Below, in pieces: positions 47,068 to 55,831 of a DNA stretch of 64,000 nt. Every line of letters starts with the position of its first letter. The first letter of the stretch is position 1. Source of the DNA: Aphanothece saxicola GSE-SYN-MK-01-06B. GTDB taxonomy: Bacteria > Cyanobacteriota > Cyanobacteriia > PCC-6307 > Cyanobiaceae. A program made the translations under genes and the position numbers. Under the pieces are notes generated by a model, which ran no database searches, was not told where the DNA came from, and saw nothing but the letters and a program-made list of their open reading frames with translations. Location: NCBI GenBank assembly GCA_019359745.1, contig JAHHGT010000010.1, positions 1 to 64,000 of the forward strand, given 5' to 3'.

Positions 47068-47982
47068 TCAGCTGCCGCCCTTCTCCTGCAGCCCCTTGAG
47101 GGCCGCCAGCAACGAGGCAGGGCTCTGGGGATCCACCATCAGCACCGATCCCCCGTGGGCGGCGGCCATCTGCTGGCCCATGGCCATCCAGTCCTTGGCG
47201 AGCAGCAACCGCAGACCTTCGGCCGCCGCCGGATGGGCCTCGATCACGGCCGCCAGCTGGGTGGCCGACTCGGCCCGTGCCTTGGCCAGCAGCAACTGTT
47301 GCTTGGCCTGGGCATCGGCATCGAGCAGGACGGCCTCCTGCTTGGCCTTGGCATCCAGCACCAGGGCCTCGGCCCGGCCGCGGGCCGCATTCACCTGGGA
47401 TTCCCGCTCCCCCTCGGAGCGCAGGATCGCCGCCCGCTTCTCCCGCTCGGCGGTCATCTGCTGCTCCATCGCCTGCTGCACCCCCTGGGAAGGCTGGATG
47501 TCGCGCAGTTCCACCCGGGTCACCTTCACCCCCCAGGGATCGGTGGCCTGATCGAGTTCCTTGAGCAGGGTTTCGTTGACCTCGCTGCGGGTGGTGAAGG
47601 TCTGGTCGAGGTCGAGCTTGCCCATCTCGGCCCGGATCTGGGTGAGCACCAGGTTGACCATGGCCGCCTGCAGGTTGTCGACGCCGTAGTAGGCGCGGGA
47701 ATGCTCCAGCAGCTGCCAGTACACCACCGCATCCACCTCGATCGAGACGTTGTCGCGGGTGATGCACTGCTGGGGGGGGATGTCGAGCACCCGCTCCTTG
47801 AGGGATTCGTGGCTCACCACCCGCTCCAGGCCGGGGATCACCAGGGAGAGGCCGGGGCGCAGTTCGCGGTCGTACTTGCCGAGGCGCTCCACCAGCATCG
47901 AGCGGCTGCTGCTGGTGACCTTGACGCCGCTGATGCCCAGGCCGGCAAGTACCACCAGCACCGGAATGATGAGCGCTTCCAT
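47068..47982 (-). CDS. SPFH/Band 7 (stomatin-like) membrane protein
   Basis: A 304-residue protein with one N-terminal membrane anchor (LIIPVLVVLAGLGISGVKVT) and a stomatin domain. Features are LVERLGKYDRELRPGLSLVI, PPQQCITRDNVSIEVDAVVY, WQLLEHSRAYYGVDNLQAAM, TRSEVNETLLKELDQATDP, WGVKVTRVELRDIQPSQGVQ, QAMEQQMTAEREKRAAILRS, and a long Ala/Glu/Lys helical tail that oligomerises. It probably forms membrane rings controlling proteases or membrane order. Divergent from it, 100 bases away, is an NfeD-type protein, its classic functional partner. Confidence 0.92.
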   Translation of the reverse strand: MEALIIPVLVVLAGLGISGVKVTSSSRSMLVERLGKYDRELRPGLSLVIPGLERVVSHESLKERVLDIPPQQCITRDNVSIEVDAVVYWQLLEHSRAYYGVDNLQAAMVNLVLTQIRAEMGKLDLDQTFTTRSEVNETLLKELDQATDPWGVKVTRVELRDIQPSQGVQQAMEQQMTAEREKRAAILRSEGERESQVNAARGRAEALVLDAKAKQEAVLLDADAQAKQQLLLAKARAESATQLAAVIEAHPAAAEGLRLLLAKDWMAMGQQMAAAHGGSVLMVDPQSPASLLAALKGLQEKGGS

Positions 47983-48082
47983 GCAGGCTTCTTCACTGGC
48001 GCCACGCTAGGCAGGATGGGAGCGAAGGCCAACGCTGCCGTTGCTTTCGTTGTTCTGGCCACCACCCCTTCGCCCCCTGCCG

Positions 48083-48532
48083 ATGCCCGCACCCCCGATC
48101 CTCTGGCTGGCCTTGGCGGGGGTGCTGCTGCTGCTGGAGCTGGTGGGCGCCGACGCGGACGGCCTGCTGCTGGTGGGCGCGGTGGCCGCCCTGCTGCTCA
48201 CGCTGGTGGCCGTCCTGGTGCCGGTGGTGCCGCCCCTGGTCCAGGTGCTGCTGTTCGGCGCCCTGGTGGGGGCCGGCTACGGCTGGATGCGGCGCTGGTC
48301 GGCGGGGCGCCAGGCGCGGACGATCCCCCCCGGCGCCCGGGCAGAGCTGGCGGAGGTGACCACGGCGTTTGATGCGAATGGCGATGGCCGCGTGCGCTGG
48401 CAGGGTCAGAGCTGGGCCGCCCAGAACCTGGCCCCGGATCAGCTCCTGCCCCCCGGCACCCAGGTGACCGTGATGGGGCGGGAGGGAACGCGGCTGCAGG
48501 TGCTGCCGCGCCAGGACGCCTTGCCGAGTTAG
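48083..48532 (+). CDS. NfeD-like membrane protein
   Basis: A 149-residue protein: two to three N-terminal helices (WLALAGVLLLLELVGADADG, LLLVGAVAALLLTLVAVLVP, LVQVLLFGALVGAGYGWM) and a C-terminal OB-fold of about 60 residues (RVRWQGQSWAAQNLAPDQLL, GTQVTVMGREGTRLQVLP), the layout of short NfeD proteins. NfeD partners SPFH proteins, and here the SPFH gene is divergent 100 bases away. ATG 48083 is chosen because it opens just before the first helix; an upstream start adds 14 Pro-rich residues. Confidence 0.82.
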   Translation: MPAPPILWLALAGVLLLLELVGADADGLLLVGAVAALLLTLVAVLVPVVPPLVQVLLFGALVGAGYGWMRRWSAGRQARTIPPGARAELAEVTTAFDANGDGRVRWQGQSWAAQNLAPDQLLPPGTQVTVMGREGTRLQVLPRQDALPS

Positions 48533-48543
48533 GGCCTGCTGGG

Positions 48544-49056
48544 TCAGTCGAAGAACATCAGGCTGACCACCTTGCCCATGTCCTCGGCGGTGCGGCAGCT
48601 GGAGAGCAGCGTTTCGCTGTCGTGGAAGGCGTAGCAGATCAGCTGGTCGCAGCGGTTGATGATCTCCTGGTTGCAGAGGCTGCTGGCCATCGGCAGGGGC
48701 AGCTCATCGTTCTCCGGCTTTTCCACCAGGTGCAGCACCCGCTCCAGCTGGCTGCGGGATTCGCTGGGCTGGCGCTCCAGGCTCTGGGGCAGCAGCACGG
48801 TGAGCCGGGCCGGATCCACCTCCAGCACGCTGCGGATCACGGCGGCGTTGACACCCTGGGCACCGGAGGTGATCAGGTTGTGGCCCTCCTGGGCCAGGGA
48901 GCGGGCCACCAGCTCCACCAGATGGATCGACACCACCGGCACATGGCGGCTGCCGAGGAAAGCGATTCTGCGTTTGCCCCGGTCCTGGAGCATGGCCAGC
49001 TCCTGGGCGAGCGTATCGATCCGGTCCAGGGCCGGAAGATCTAGGGACCGGGTCAC
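48544..49056 (-). CDS. SLOG/DprA-like Rossmann-fold protein
   Basis: A 170-residue protein with the nucleotide- or ligand-binding Rossmann pattern of the SLOG superfamily: RRIAFLGSRHVPVVSIHLVE (first strand and loop), LAQEGHNLITSGAQGVNAAV (GGG-like ST/SG loop) and LTVLLPQSLERQPSESRSQL, then CNQEIINRCDQLICYAFHDS. It lacks the extra domains of DprA, so although databases sometimes label it a DNA-recombination mediator, the function is uncertain. It is well formed, ATG-started and lies between nfeD and the DRTGG-type gene, 39 bases downstream of the latter on the same strand. Confidence 0.72.
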   Translation of the reverse strand: MTRSLDLPALDRIDTLAQELAMLQDRGKRRIAFLGSRHVPVVSIHLVELVARSLAQEGHNLITSGAQGVNAAVIRSVLEVDPARLTVLLPQSLERQPSESRSQLERVLHLVEKPENDELPLPMASSLCNQEIINRCDQLICYAFHDSETLLSSCRTAEDMGKVVSLMFFD

Positions 49057-49095
49057 CCGTTATCGACAACCAACGACCTGAAACTAGCAGCGCCC

Positions 49096-50202
49096 TCAGG
49101 CATGGACCGCCAGGCGCAGCCGGCCGAACAGCCGTTCGAAGTGGCAGTTCTCCTCCACCAGGCGGATCGCATAGGTGGCCTTCACCGCTTCATGCAGGCG
49201 CACATGGCCGATGGCGGCATCAATCACCTCCACGGTGGTGAGGGTGTCGTGGTCGACCTTGAGCACGGGCACCTCCAGTTCCTCGGCCCGGCTGATCAGC
49301 TGGGGCAGGGGTTCACCGGCTCCCGTCAGGATCAGGCACTGGGTGGAGGCCTCGAGGGCCGCCAGCTGGATGTCGGTGCGGTCGGCGCCGGTGACCACGG
49401 CCATGTTGCGGCGGCGGCGGAAGAACTCCATCGCCGAGTTGACGTTCATGGCGCCGATCGAGAGGGTCTCCACCAGCAGGTCGAGGCCGTCGTGGCAGCA
49501 GAGCACGGTGGCCTCGAGGCGGCGGGCCAGCTCCTCCACCGTGACACTGCGCAGCAGGGGGCTGCGGGGCATGACGCCCAGCACCGGGATGCCCAGCCGC
49601 TCCAGGGCCGGCTGCACCGCCTCCCGCACCTCCGGCACCATGTCGGGCAGCACGGCGTTGAGCACCACACCCGCCAGCAGATCGCCCAGCTGGCGGCGCG
49701 CCTCCAGCAGGGCATCGACACTGCGGCTGTCGCTCCAGGGATGCACCAGCAGCACCGGCGCCTGCAGGGCGTGGGCCAGCTGCACCAGGCCCAGGCCGTA
49801 GAGCTGGCCTTCGCTGAGGCTGCCGGCCCCTTCGAGCAGCACCAGGCGATCGGCGTCGTCGTGAATGCGCCGCTGCAGCAGCGTCAGGCCTTCGCCGGGG
49901 GTCAGGTCCCCCGCCAGCAGGCGTTCCCGGGCCGCCGCCGGTTCGTGTACGTGCAGTGACGGGATCAGCTGGTCCTGGGACAGACCGAGGGTGTCACCGA
50001 TGAAGCGGACATCGGGATCGAGCAGGGGATGGCCCGGCGCCGCATCGGGGAAGGCATCCAGCGGATCGTCCATGCAGGTGACCAGCGGCTTGCCGAAGGC
50101 AAGGGGCACGCCCCCGCGTGCGAGCTGGCGGCCGAGACCGAGCACCACCGCCGACTTGCCGCTGAAGGGTTCACAGGAGCCGATCAGCAGGGGGATGGAC
50201 AT
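49096..50202 (-). CDS. P-loop/DRTGG domain protein (Pta N-terminal-like)
   Basis: A 368-residue protein resembling the N-terminal half of long phosphotransacetylases and BioD-type NTPases. It starts MSIPLLIGSCEPFSGKSAVV, a P-loop (SCEPFSGKSA) for nucleotide binding. RLVLLEGAGSLSEGQLYGLG is a switch-like stretch, followed by VLLVHPWSDSRSVDALLEAR and LLAGVVLNAVLPDMVPEVRE. The second half is a DRTGG domain (GAMNVNSAMEFFRRRRNMAV, VTGADRTDIQLAALEASTQC). No catalytic acetyltransferase domain follows. ATG 50202 is chosen since the longer open frame is a shadow of the divergent SDR gene. Likely a regulatory NTPase; the exact role in cyanobacteria is unknown. Confidence 0.78.
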   Translation of the reverse strand: MSIPLLIGSCEPFSGKSAVVLGLGRQLARGGVPLAFGKPLVTCMDDPLDAFPDAAPGHPLLDPDVRFIGDTLGLSQDQLIPSLHVHEPAAARERLLAGDLTPGEGLTLLQRRIHDDADRLVLLEGAGSLSEGQLYGLGLVQLAHALQAPVLLVHPWSDSRSVDALLEARRQLGDLLAGVVLNAVLPDMVPEVREAVQPALERLGIPVLGVMPRSPLLRSVTVEELARRLEATVLCCHDGLDLLVETLSIGAMNVNSAMEFFRRRRNMAVVTGADRTDIQLAALEASTQCLILTGAGEPLPQLISRAEELEVPVLKVDHDTLTTVEVIDAAIGHVRLHEAVKATYAIRLVEENCHFERLFGRLRLAVHA

Positions 50203-50265
50203 GGGTTGACCTCGCCGGGTCCTGCAGGTGCCGGGCAATCTAGGCAGCACGTCCACCAGAGGCCG

Positions 50266-50982
50266 ATGCCGGACCCGTCGACCGAACCGCTCACCGTGGC
50301 CATCACCGGGGCCAGCGGCGCCCTGGGCCAGGCCCTGCTGCGCCGCTTCCACGGCCGCGGCGCCCAGCTGATCGCCCTCTGCCACAGCAGCGCCCCGTTG
50401 CAGCTGGCCGGCCCGGACGGGCAGCCGATCCCCCTGCGCCAGGTGCACTGGCAGGTGGGCCAGGAGGCGGCCCTGGAGCCCCTGCTGGAGCAGGTGGACG
50501 TGCTGGTGATCAACCACGGCATCAATGTCCATGGCGACTGCAGCGCCGAGGCCACCGGCTGCTCGCTGGAGGTGAACGCCCTGAGCGCCTGGCGGCTGCT
50601 GGAGCTGTTCGCCGTGGTGGCGCAGCGACGGGTGGGTCGCCGGCGGGCGGAGGTGTGGGTGAACACCTCGGAAGCGGAGATCCAGCCGGCCGTGAGCCCC
50701 CTCTATGAGATCAGCAAGCGGCTGCTGGGCCAGCTGCTCAGCCTGCGGGCCGCGGACCTGGCGCCAAGCCTGCGGCTGCGGCGGCTGGTGCTGGGACCCT
50801 TCCGCTCCGATCTGAACCCCGTGGGGGTGATGGGGGCCGACTGGGTGGCCGGCCAGATCCTGCGGCAGGCCGACTGGAACTGCAGCCTGATCATCGTGAC
50901 GCCGAACCCGCTGACCTACGTACTGATGCCGCTGGCCACCCTGGGGCGCTGGGCGTACGTGGGCCTGCTGCGGCGGCCGTGA
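50266..50982 (+). CDS. Short-chain dehydrogenase-type NAD(P)-binding protein
   Basis: A 238-residue Rossmann-fold oxidoreductase-like protein. The dinucleotide loop is VAITGASGALGQALLRRFHG, followed by DVLVINHGINVHGD (NNAG-like) and a catalytic-type YEISK (S..YxxxK: NTSEAEIQPAVSPLYEISKR). A hydrophobic C-terminal segment (TYVLMPLATLGRWAYVGLL) suggests membrane contact, as in the cyanobacterial proteins annotated as sterol-desaturase/SDR. ATG 50266 is selected by the frame opening just before the fold. It is divergent from the DRTGG gene by 63 bases. Substrate unknown. Confidence 0.8.
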   Translation: MPDPSTEPLTVAITGASGALGQALLRRFHGRGAQLIALCHSSAPLQLAGPDGQPIPLRQVHWQVGQEAALEPLLEQVDVLVINHGINVHGDCSAEATGCSLEVNALSAWRLLELFAVVAQRRVGRRRAEVWVNTSEAEIQPAVSPLYEISKRLLGQLLSLRAADLAPSLRLRRLVLGPFRSDLNPVGVMGADWVAGQILRQADWNCSLIIVTPNPLTYVLMPLATLGRWAYVGLLRRP

Positions 50983-51003
50983 GGGCGGCAGGGTTGGCCG
51001 GGC

Positions 51004-51864
51004 CTAGAAATCGCGGTCGGTGAGGATGTCGCAGCCGTCGGAGGTGACGACGATCGTGTGCTCCCACTGGGCCGAGAGGCTGCCGTCCACCGTCACCACG
51101 GTCCAGCGGTCCTTGAGGGTGCGGCAGCCCTTGCTGCCGGCATTGAGGATCGGCTCCACCGCCAGGGTCATGCCGGCTCGCAGCTGCATGTTGGGAAGAT
51201 CCCGGGTGCGGTAGTTGAACACCGAAGGCTCCTCGTGCAGGTTGCGGCCGACGCCGTGGCCCGTGTAGTCCTCGACGATGGCGTAGCCGTTGGCCTCGAC
51301 GTGGTCCTGAACCGCGCCGGCCAGCTCCAGCAGGGTGCTGCCGGCCCTGACCGTGGCCAGGCCCTGCATCAGGGATTCCTGGGCGACGCGGCTGAGGCGG
51401 CGGGCCTCCTCGGGCACGCCCTCACCGACGCAGAGGGTGACGCAGCTGTCGCCGTGGAAGCCCTCGAAGTAGGCGCCGGTGTCGATCTTGACCAGGTCGC
51501 CCGCCTTGATCACCCGTTTGGCACTGGGGATGCCGTGCACCACTTCGTTGTTGATGCTGGCGCAGATGCAGGCGGGAAACCCGTGGTAGCCCTTGAAGCT
51601 GGGCGTGGCCCCCATGGCGCGGATGCGGGTTTCGGCGTGGCGGTCGAGGTCGCCGGTGGTCATGCCCGGGGCGGCCATGTCGATGATCTCCCGCAGCACC
51701 GTGGCCACGATGCGGCTGGCCTGGCGCATGATCGCGATCTCCCGCGCCGATTTCACCTCGACACCGCGGCGGCCCTTCTGGATGCGGGGGCCGGCCTGGG
51801 TGAGAGGGGTGCCGCCGCCCTTGACGCCGTTGGTGCTGGCCAGCAGATCGGCGAACAGGTTCAT
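51004..51864 (-). CDS. map: Methionine aminopeptidase
   Basis: A 286-residue type I metalloprotease that removes the initiator methionine. The N-terminal extension of about 25 residues is followed by GVEVKSAREIAIMRQASRIV, GYHGFPACICASINNEVVHG, metal ligands D, D in VKIDTGAYFEGFHGDSCVTL, H in DYTGHGVGRNLHEEPSVFNY, and E in MTLAVEPILN and SAQWEHTIVV. All five expected ligands are seen. ATG 51864 is chosen; a longer open frame upstream reaches across the PepSY-like gene and is not coding. Essential housekeeping function. Confidence 0.95.
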   Translation of the reverse strand: MNLFADLLASTNGVKGGGTPLTQAGPRIQKGRRGVEVKSAREIAIMRQASRIVATVLREIIDMAAPGMTTGDLDRHAETRIRAMGATPSFKGYHGFPACICASINNEVVHGIPSAKRVIKAGDLVKIDTGAYFEGFHGDSCVTLCVGEGVPEEARRLSRVAQESLMQGLATVRAGSTLLELAGAVQDHVEANGYAIVEDYTGHGVGRNLHEEPSVFNYRTRDLPNMQLRAGMTLAVEPILNAGSKGCRTLKDRWTVVTVDGSLSAQWEHTIVVTSDGCDILTDRDF

Positions 51865-51926
51865 GCGGTGGGAGTCGGGCCTGACAATCAAGTTATCAAT
51901 GGCGTCCCTCCCGCCGTCGGTTCCCC

Positions 51927-52289
51927 GTGACCAACCCCACCCCGGCCGCACCCCCACGACCCGCCACACCCTCCTGGGGCGTCCGCCTGCGGCAGGCCCA
52001 TGCCTGGATGGCGCCGCTGGTGCTCGCCCCCCTGCTGCTCTCGGCCGTCACGGGGGTGGGGTACCGGTTGCTGCGCGACTGGGGCGGGCTGAGCCGGGAC
52101 CAGGTCCATCCGCTGATGGTGTTGCACGAGGGCGAATGGCTCCAGGGATGGGTGGGTGAGGTGGGCGAGACGCTTTACGTGCTGCTCAATGGCCTGGGGC
52201 TGCTGTGGATGCTCATCACCGGAGGCTTCATGGCCTGGGAGCGGTTGCTGCGGAGCTGGCGGCGGCATGGGGGGAAGGGGGTCACCTGA
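51927..52289 (+). CDS. PepSY-type small membrane protein
   Basis: A 120-residue protein with two membrane helices (APLVLAPLLLSAVTGVGYRL near 29-48 and LLNGLGLLWMLITGGFMAW near 87-105) separated by a short periplasmic loop (VHPLMVLHEGEWLQGWVGEV). The WMAPLVLAPLLLSAVTGVGY stretch followed by a VHPLMVLHEG histidine-bearing loop resembles the helix-PepSY-helix arrangement of small cyanobacterial PepSY proteins, shortened here. The start is a GTG at 51927 with a Pro-rich leader (TNPTPAAPPRPATPS). It is followed 42 bases later by rplS on the same strand. Confidence 0.7.
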   Translation: MTNPTPAAPPRPATPSWGVRLRQAHAWMAPLVLAPLLLSAVTGVGYRLLRDWGGLSRDQVHPLMVLHEGEWLQGWVGEVGETLYVLLNGLGLLWMLITGGFMAWERLLRSWRRHGGKGVT

Positions 52290-52331
52290 GGCGGTAAGGT
52301 GTTGGTTTGGCCTGGCGCTCCGAGAACAGGG

Positions 52332-52826
52332 ATGGCAACCGAGATCGATCCGTCCACGGAAGTGGACCCACAAACCCCAGACGCGGAGCCCCAGTCGGTG
52401 GAAGCGGAAACTGTGACTGAAACCGTGACGGCCACGGCCGCGACGTCGGTGAAGGTGACCACCGGCAAGCTCAGCGCCCGGGCCCTGATCGACGAGTTCG
52501 AGGCGGCCCAGCTGAAGAGCGACCTGCCCGAGATCTACGTGGGCGACACCGTCAAGGTGGGCGTGCGGATCCGGGAAGGCAACAAGGAGCGGGTCCAGCC
52601 CTACGAGGGCGTGGTGATCGCCAAGCGCCACGGCGGTCTCAACCAGACCATCACCGTGCGCCGGATTTTCCAGGGCATCGGCGTGGAGCGGGTGTTCATG
52701 CTGCACAGCCCCCAGGTCGCCTCCGTGAAGGTGGAGCGGCGCGGTAAGGTGCGTCGGGCGAAGCTCTTCTATCTGCGTGACCGGGTGGGTAAAGCCACTC
52801 GCGTCAAACAGCGCTTCGATCGCTGA
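52332..52826 (+). CDS. rplS: 50S ribosomal protein L19
   Basis: A 164-residue L19 with a cyanobacterial acidic N-terminal extension of about 45 residues ([20 protein letters not shown]) before the conserved body: [100 protein letters not shown]19 sits at the interface of the ribosomal subunits. The ATG at 52332 opens the extension. It is followed by the tRNA-Trp gene. Confidence 0.97.
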   Translation: MATEIDPSTEVDPQTPDAEPQSVEAETVTETVTATAATSVKVTTGKLSARALIDEFEAAQLKSDLPEIYVGDTVKVGVRIREGNKERVQPYEGVVIAKRHGGLNQTITVRRIFQGIGVERVFMLHSPQVASVKVERRGKVRRAKLFYLRDRVGKATRVKQRFDR

Positions 52827-52892
52827 AGCCTGGTTTCTCGGGATTTCATTGCCCGCGTTTCCCTTTCACGCTTTCCAGGGACCATCGGCCTT

Positions 52893-52965
52893 GCGCCGTT
52901 AGTTCAGTTGGTAGAACGCAGGTCTCCAAAACCTGATGTCGGGGGTTCAAGTCCTCCACGGCGCG
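52893..52965 (+). tRNA. trnW: tRNA-Trp (CCA)
   Basis: The acceptor stem gcgccgt pairs with acggcgc (52958-52964), the discriminator is g, the D-arm is agttcagttggtagaac, the anticodon loop CTCCAAA carries CCA, and the T-arm is gggggttcaagtcctcc. CCA is not encoded. It lies between rplS and the small SH3-like gene. Confidence 0.97.
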
Positions 52966-53001
52966 TTCGATGGTCCCATTTGTAGTCTCGTGGTTCCGGA
53001 C

Positions 53002-53190
53002 ATGGAGTTGGATCTACAGCCCGGTGATGTGGTCAAGGTGCTGGAATCAGCGGCCCTTGGCTGGGTTCGGGCCCGGGTGATCCGGGTCAAATCCGGAGGT
53101 CGGGTCGTGGTTCAGAGCGACCAGGGGCGGGAATTCACCGCCCGGGGCAACCAGGTGCGCCTGATTGAACCCGCCGGCTTCCGTCCCTGA
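53002..53190 (+). CDS. Small SH3/KOW-like protein (62 aa)
   Basis: A 62-residue all-beta protein, MELDLQPGDVVKVLESAALG, then WVRARVIRVKSGGRVVVQSD and ARGNQVRLIE. The GD-V-V and R-V-x-x-V-x-x-GG pattern resembles small SH3-like barrels. ATG 53002 is chosen as the first methionine before the barrel; upstream in-frame codons run into the tRNA. A stem-loop terminator follows at 53236-53260. The position between trnW and trnD/gltX, with good protein character, indicates a real gene. Function unknown; no confident family. Confidence 0.6.
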   Translation: MELDLQPGDVVKVLESAALGWVRARVIRVKSGGRVVVQSDQGREFTARGNQVRLIEPAGFRP

Positions 53191-53235
53191 AGGCCAGGGC
53201 GTTCCGGCGCCCGCGCCTCTCGTAAGAGCCATTCG

Positions 53236-53260
53236 CCCCGTGCCCTGCACGGGGCTTTTT
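53236..53260 (+). terminator. Rho-independent terminator
   Basis: A perfect 7-base stem CCCCGTG/CACGGGG with a 5-base loop (CCCTG) is followed by C and five T residues. It ends the rplS-trnW-small gene run. Confidence 0.85.
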
Positions 53261-53425
53261 GTGTGGCCGATCGCCGCCCTGACCCCACCAGCCGGCGTTG
53301 ACAGGAGGCGTTGACGGTGGGACGGGTGACGATGGATACTTCCTTGGTCGGCGTCCTCGCCGTCGCGATCGCCCATCGGCGCCGGATCCACCCCTCGGGG
53401 CGATTCGAGCCTCGAAAGTCGGTCT

Positions 53426-53499
53426 GGGACTGTAGTTCAATCGGTTAGAGCACCGCCCTGTCACGGCGGAAGTTGCGGGTTCGAGCCCCGTCAGTCCCG
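53426..53499 (+). tRNA. trnD: tRNA-Asp (GTC)
   Basis: The acceptor stem gggactg pairs with cagtccc (53492-53498) and the discriminator is g. The anticodon stem-loop ccgccctGTCacggcgg shows GTC, and the T-arm is gcgggttcgagccccgt. It lies 24 bases upstream of gltX. Confidence 0.97.
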
Positions 53500-53523
53500 T
53501 TCTCACCATCTGGAGCCGCTTCC

Positions 53524-54966
53524 GTGCCCGCAACGGTTCCCGTACGCGTTCGGCTGGCCCCCAGCCCCACCGGCACCCTGCACATCGGCACCGCCCGCAC
53601 GGCGGTGTTCAACTGGCTGTTCGCCCGCCACCTGGGGGGCGCCTTCCTGCTCCGGATCGAGGACACCGACCGGGAACGTTCCAAGCCGGAATTCACCGAG
53701 AACATCCTCGATGGTCTGCGCTGGCTGGGCCTGACCTGGGACGAGGAGCCGGTGGTGCAGAGCGCACGCATCGAGGCCCACCGGGAAGCCATCAAGCAGC
53801 TGCTCGAGAGCGGCCATGCCTACCGCTGCTTCGCCAGCGACGCCGAGCTGGCGGCGATGCGGGAGCGCCAGCAGGCCGAGGGCCGGGCGCCCCGCTACGA
53901 CAACCTGCACCGCGACCTCAGCCCCGAGCAGCAGCAGGCCTACATCGCCGAGGGCCGCGAGGCGGTGGTCCGCTTCCGCATCGACGACGGCGCCACGATC
54001 ACCTGGAACGACCTGGTGCGGGGCGAGATGCGCTGGGCGGGCAGCGACCTGGGCGGCGACATGGTGATCGCACGCCGGGCGCCCGCCGATGCCATCGGGG
54101 ACCCGCTCTACAACCTGGTGGTGGTGGTGGACGACGCCGCCATGGCCATCAGCCACGTGATCCGGGGCGAGGACCACATCGCCAACACCGGCAAGCAGCT
54201 GCTGCTCTACGCCGCCCTGGGGCTGACGCCGCCGGTGTTCGCCCACACCCCGCTGATCCTCAACCAGGAGGGCCGCAAGCTCTCCAAGCGTGATGGCGTC
54301 ACTTCGGTGGGCGACTTCCGCGCCATGGGGTACACCGCCGAGGCCCTGGTCAACTACATGACCCTGCTGGGCTGGTCGCCGCCGGAGGGCATCGGTGAGC
54401 GTTTCAGTCTCGAGCAGGCGGCGGCGGTGTTCTCGTTTGAGCGGGTGAACCGGGCCGGGGCGCGCTTCGACTGGGACAAGCTCAACTGGCTCAACGCCCA
54501 GGTGCTGCATGGCCTGGCCCCCGACGATCTGCGCCAGCGGCTGCTGCCCCTCTGGCAGGCGCGGGGCTGGGGCGAGGGCACCGCAGCCGACGGCGCCTGG
54601 CAGGAGGATCTCTGCGCCCTGCTGGGGCCCTCGCTCAGCCTGCTGGCGGACGGGGTCGACCAGGCCGCCCCTTTCTTCACGACGCCGGAGCCGGACGAAG
54701 CCGCCCTGGCGCTGCGGGCCGACGCCGGCAGCCGCGCCGCCCTCACCGCCCTGCTGGAGCGGCTGCCGGAGGGGCCGGTCGACGTCGAGACCGCCCAGGG
54801 GCTGCTGGCGGAGGCCGCCACGGCCGCCGGCGTCAAGAAGGGGGTGCTGATGAAGGGCCTGCGGGCCGCCCTGCTGGGCAGCCTCAAGGGCCCTGACCTG
54901 CTCACCACCTGGCTGCTGCTGCACCGGCTGGGCAGTGACCGGGAGCGGATCACCGCCGCCCTTTGA
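53524..54966 (+). CDS. gltX: Glutamyl-tRNA synthetase
   Basis: A 480-residue class I synthetase that charges tRNA-Glu, whose product also feeds the C5 tetrapyrrole route begun by hemL in this window. The HIGH motif is in [20 protein letters not shown], followed by [60 protein letters not shown] and the KMSKS equivalent GRKLSKRDG. The C-terminal helical anticodon-binding domain ends [21 protein letters not shown] at 53524 is the start: it precedes [16 protein letters not shown] and upstream codons lie in the tRNA-Asp gene. Length and motifs are complete. Confidence 0.97.
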   Translation: MPATVPVRVRLAPSPTGTLHIGTARTAVFNWLFARHLGGAFLLRIEDTDRERSKPEFTENILDGLRWLGLTWDEEPVVQSARIEAHREAIKQLLESGHAYRCFASDAELAAMRERQQAEGRAPRYDNLHRDLSPEQQQAYIAEGREAVVRFRIDDGATITWNDLVRGEMRWAGSDLGGDMVIARRAPADAIGDPLYNLVVVVDDAAMAISHVIRGEDHIANTGKQLLLYAALGLTPPVFAHTPLILNQEGRKLSKRDGVTSVGDFRAMGYTAEALVNYMTLLGWSPPEGIGERFSLEQAAAVFSFERVNRAGARFDWDKLNWLNAQVLHGLAPDDLRQRLLPLWQARGWGEGTAADGAWQEDLCALLGPSLSLLADGVDQAAPFFTTPEPDEAALALRADAGSRAALTALLERLPEGPVDVETAQGLLAEAATAAGVKKGVLMKGLRAALLGSLKGPDLLTTWLLLHRLGSDRERITAAL

Positions 54967-54990
54967 AGATCAGCCCTGTGAGCCTCAGCC

Positions 54991-55233
54991 TCAGTCGTCG
55001 AGGGCGCCGTAGATCGGCTCCACCCGGATCGCCTGGACGCTGCCGGCCCGCAGCACGAGGAATTCGCTGGTCAGGTCGCTGATCGGCACGTTGACGAAGG
55101 CGTCGAGGGCCGCCGCGTTCAGCACCCCGCCGTACCAGGCCTGGAAGTCTTCGAGGGTGTTGAAGTGCACCTCCTGGTGGTGGCCGCCGATCAGGAACAG
55201 GTGGATGGCGTAGCGGCGGGGGGTGCGGGCCAT
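54991..55233 (-). CDS. Conserved-type small hypothetical protein (80 aa)
   Basis: An 80-residue soluble protein, MARTPRRYAIHLFLIGGHHQ, EVHFNTLEDFQAWYGGVLNA, AALDAFVNVPISDLTSEFLV, LRAGSVQAIRVEPIYGALDD. The balanced composition and alternating strand/helix pattern look like a real compact alpha/beta protein. The ATG lies 43 bases inside the upstream DUF1643 gene, same strand, different frame, a common type of overlap here. No known function; proteins of this shape are widespread in picocyanobacteria, to my recollection. Confidence 0.7.
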   Translation of the reverse strand: MARTPRRYAIHLFLIGGHHQEVHFNTLEDFQAWYGGVLNAAALDAFVNVPISDLTSEFLVLRAGSVQAIRVEPIYGALDD

Positions 55234-55769
55234 GGAGCAGCGGCTGCGGCTGAACGCCCACAGGATGGCCCATAGGGCCGCAACAGGCTCGCCGCCGGTT
55301 GGTAGAGGGGATGGAGCGGGGCGCCGGAGGCGGTGAGGCCGAGACACACCAGCCGAGGCTGGTGGGGGACCAGCAGCTCCAGCACCCGGGCGTCCTGACC
55401 CAGCCGGCGGCCGCCGTTGCCCCAGCCCAGCCAGATCAGAGGCGGCGGCGCTCCGGCCCCGGCCCCGGCCCGCAGGCGCCGCCGCAGCCAGGCCCCGTTG
55501 GCGGCGCCCACCGGATCGTCGCTGTGGGCCAGGGCGGCCGGGCTCGGGCTGATGCGGGCGAAGAGGTTGAGCACCTCCAGGCCGCCGTACCCCCAGGCGG
55601 CGGCAAAGGCCATCAGCCGCCGCAGGGTGGGGTCGTCCTGGCGGTGGTCGGCGCGGGAGGGGTTGAGGCCGATGAACAGCAGCCGGCTCCCCTCCGGCTG
55701 CCACACCCGCTCGAGCCACCAGCGGTACTGGCGGCAGCGGCTGAAGGCGGCCCGGCCGGTGGCGGTCAC
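55191..55769 (-). CDS. DUF1643-family protein
   Basis: A 192-residue soluble protein with the DUF1643 pattern: YRWWLERVWQPEGSRLLFIG, LNPSRADHRQDDPTLRRLMA, FAAAWGYGGLEVLNLFARIS, then PPPLIWLGWGNGGRRLGQDA and PRLVCLGLTASGAPLHPLY. The GLNPSxAD and NLF motifs are diagnostic. The final 25 residues (SAAAAAPWPAPPAATPSTCS) are low-complexity and overlap the start of the downstream gene. The start is at 55769, divergent from polA by 62 bases. The family's biochemical role is undefined; the fold resembles uracil-DNA-glycosylase-like proteins. Confidence 0.8.
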   Translation of the reverse strand: MTATGRAAFSRCRQYRWWLERVWQPEGSRLLFIGLNPSRADHRQDDPTLRRLMAFAAAWGYGGLEVLNLFARISPSPAALAHSDDPVGAANGAWLRRRLRAGAGAGAPPPLIWLGWGNGGRRLGQDARVLELLVPHQPRLVCLGLTASGAPLHPLYQPAASLLRPYGPSCGRSAAAAAPWPAPPAATPSTCS

Positions 55770-55831
55770 GGCGCTGTCGGGCCGCCGGATGGCAGGCTGT
55801 GGCGATCAGCGGGCAGATCCCAGGGACGGCC

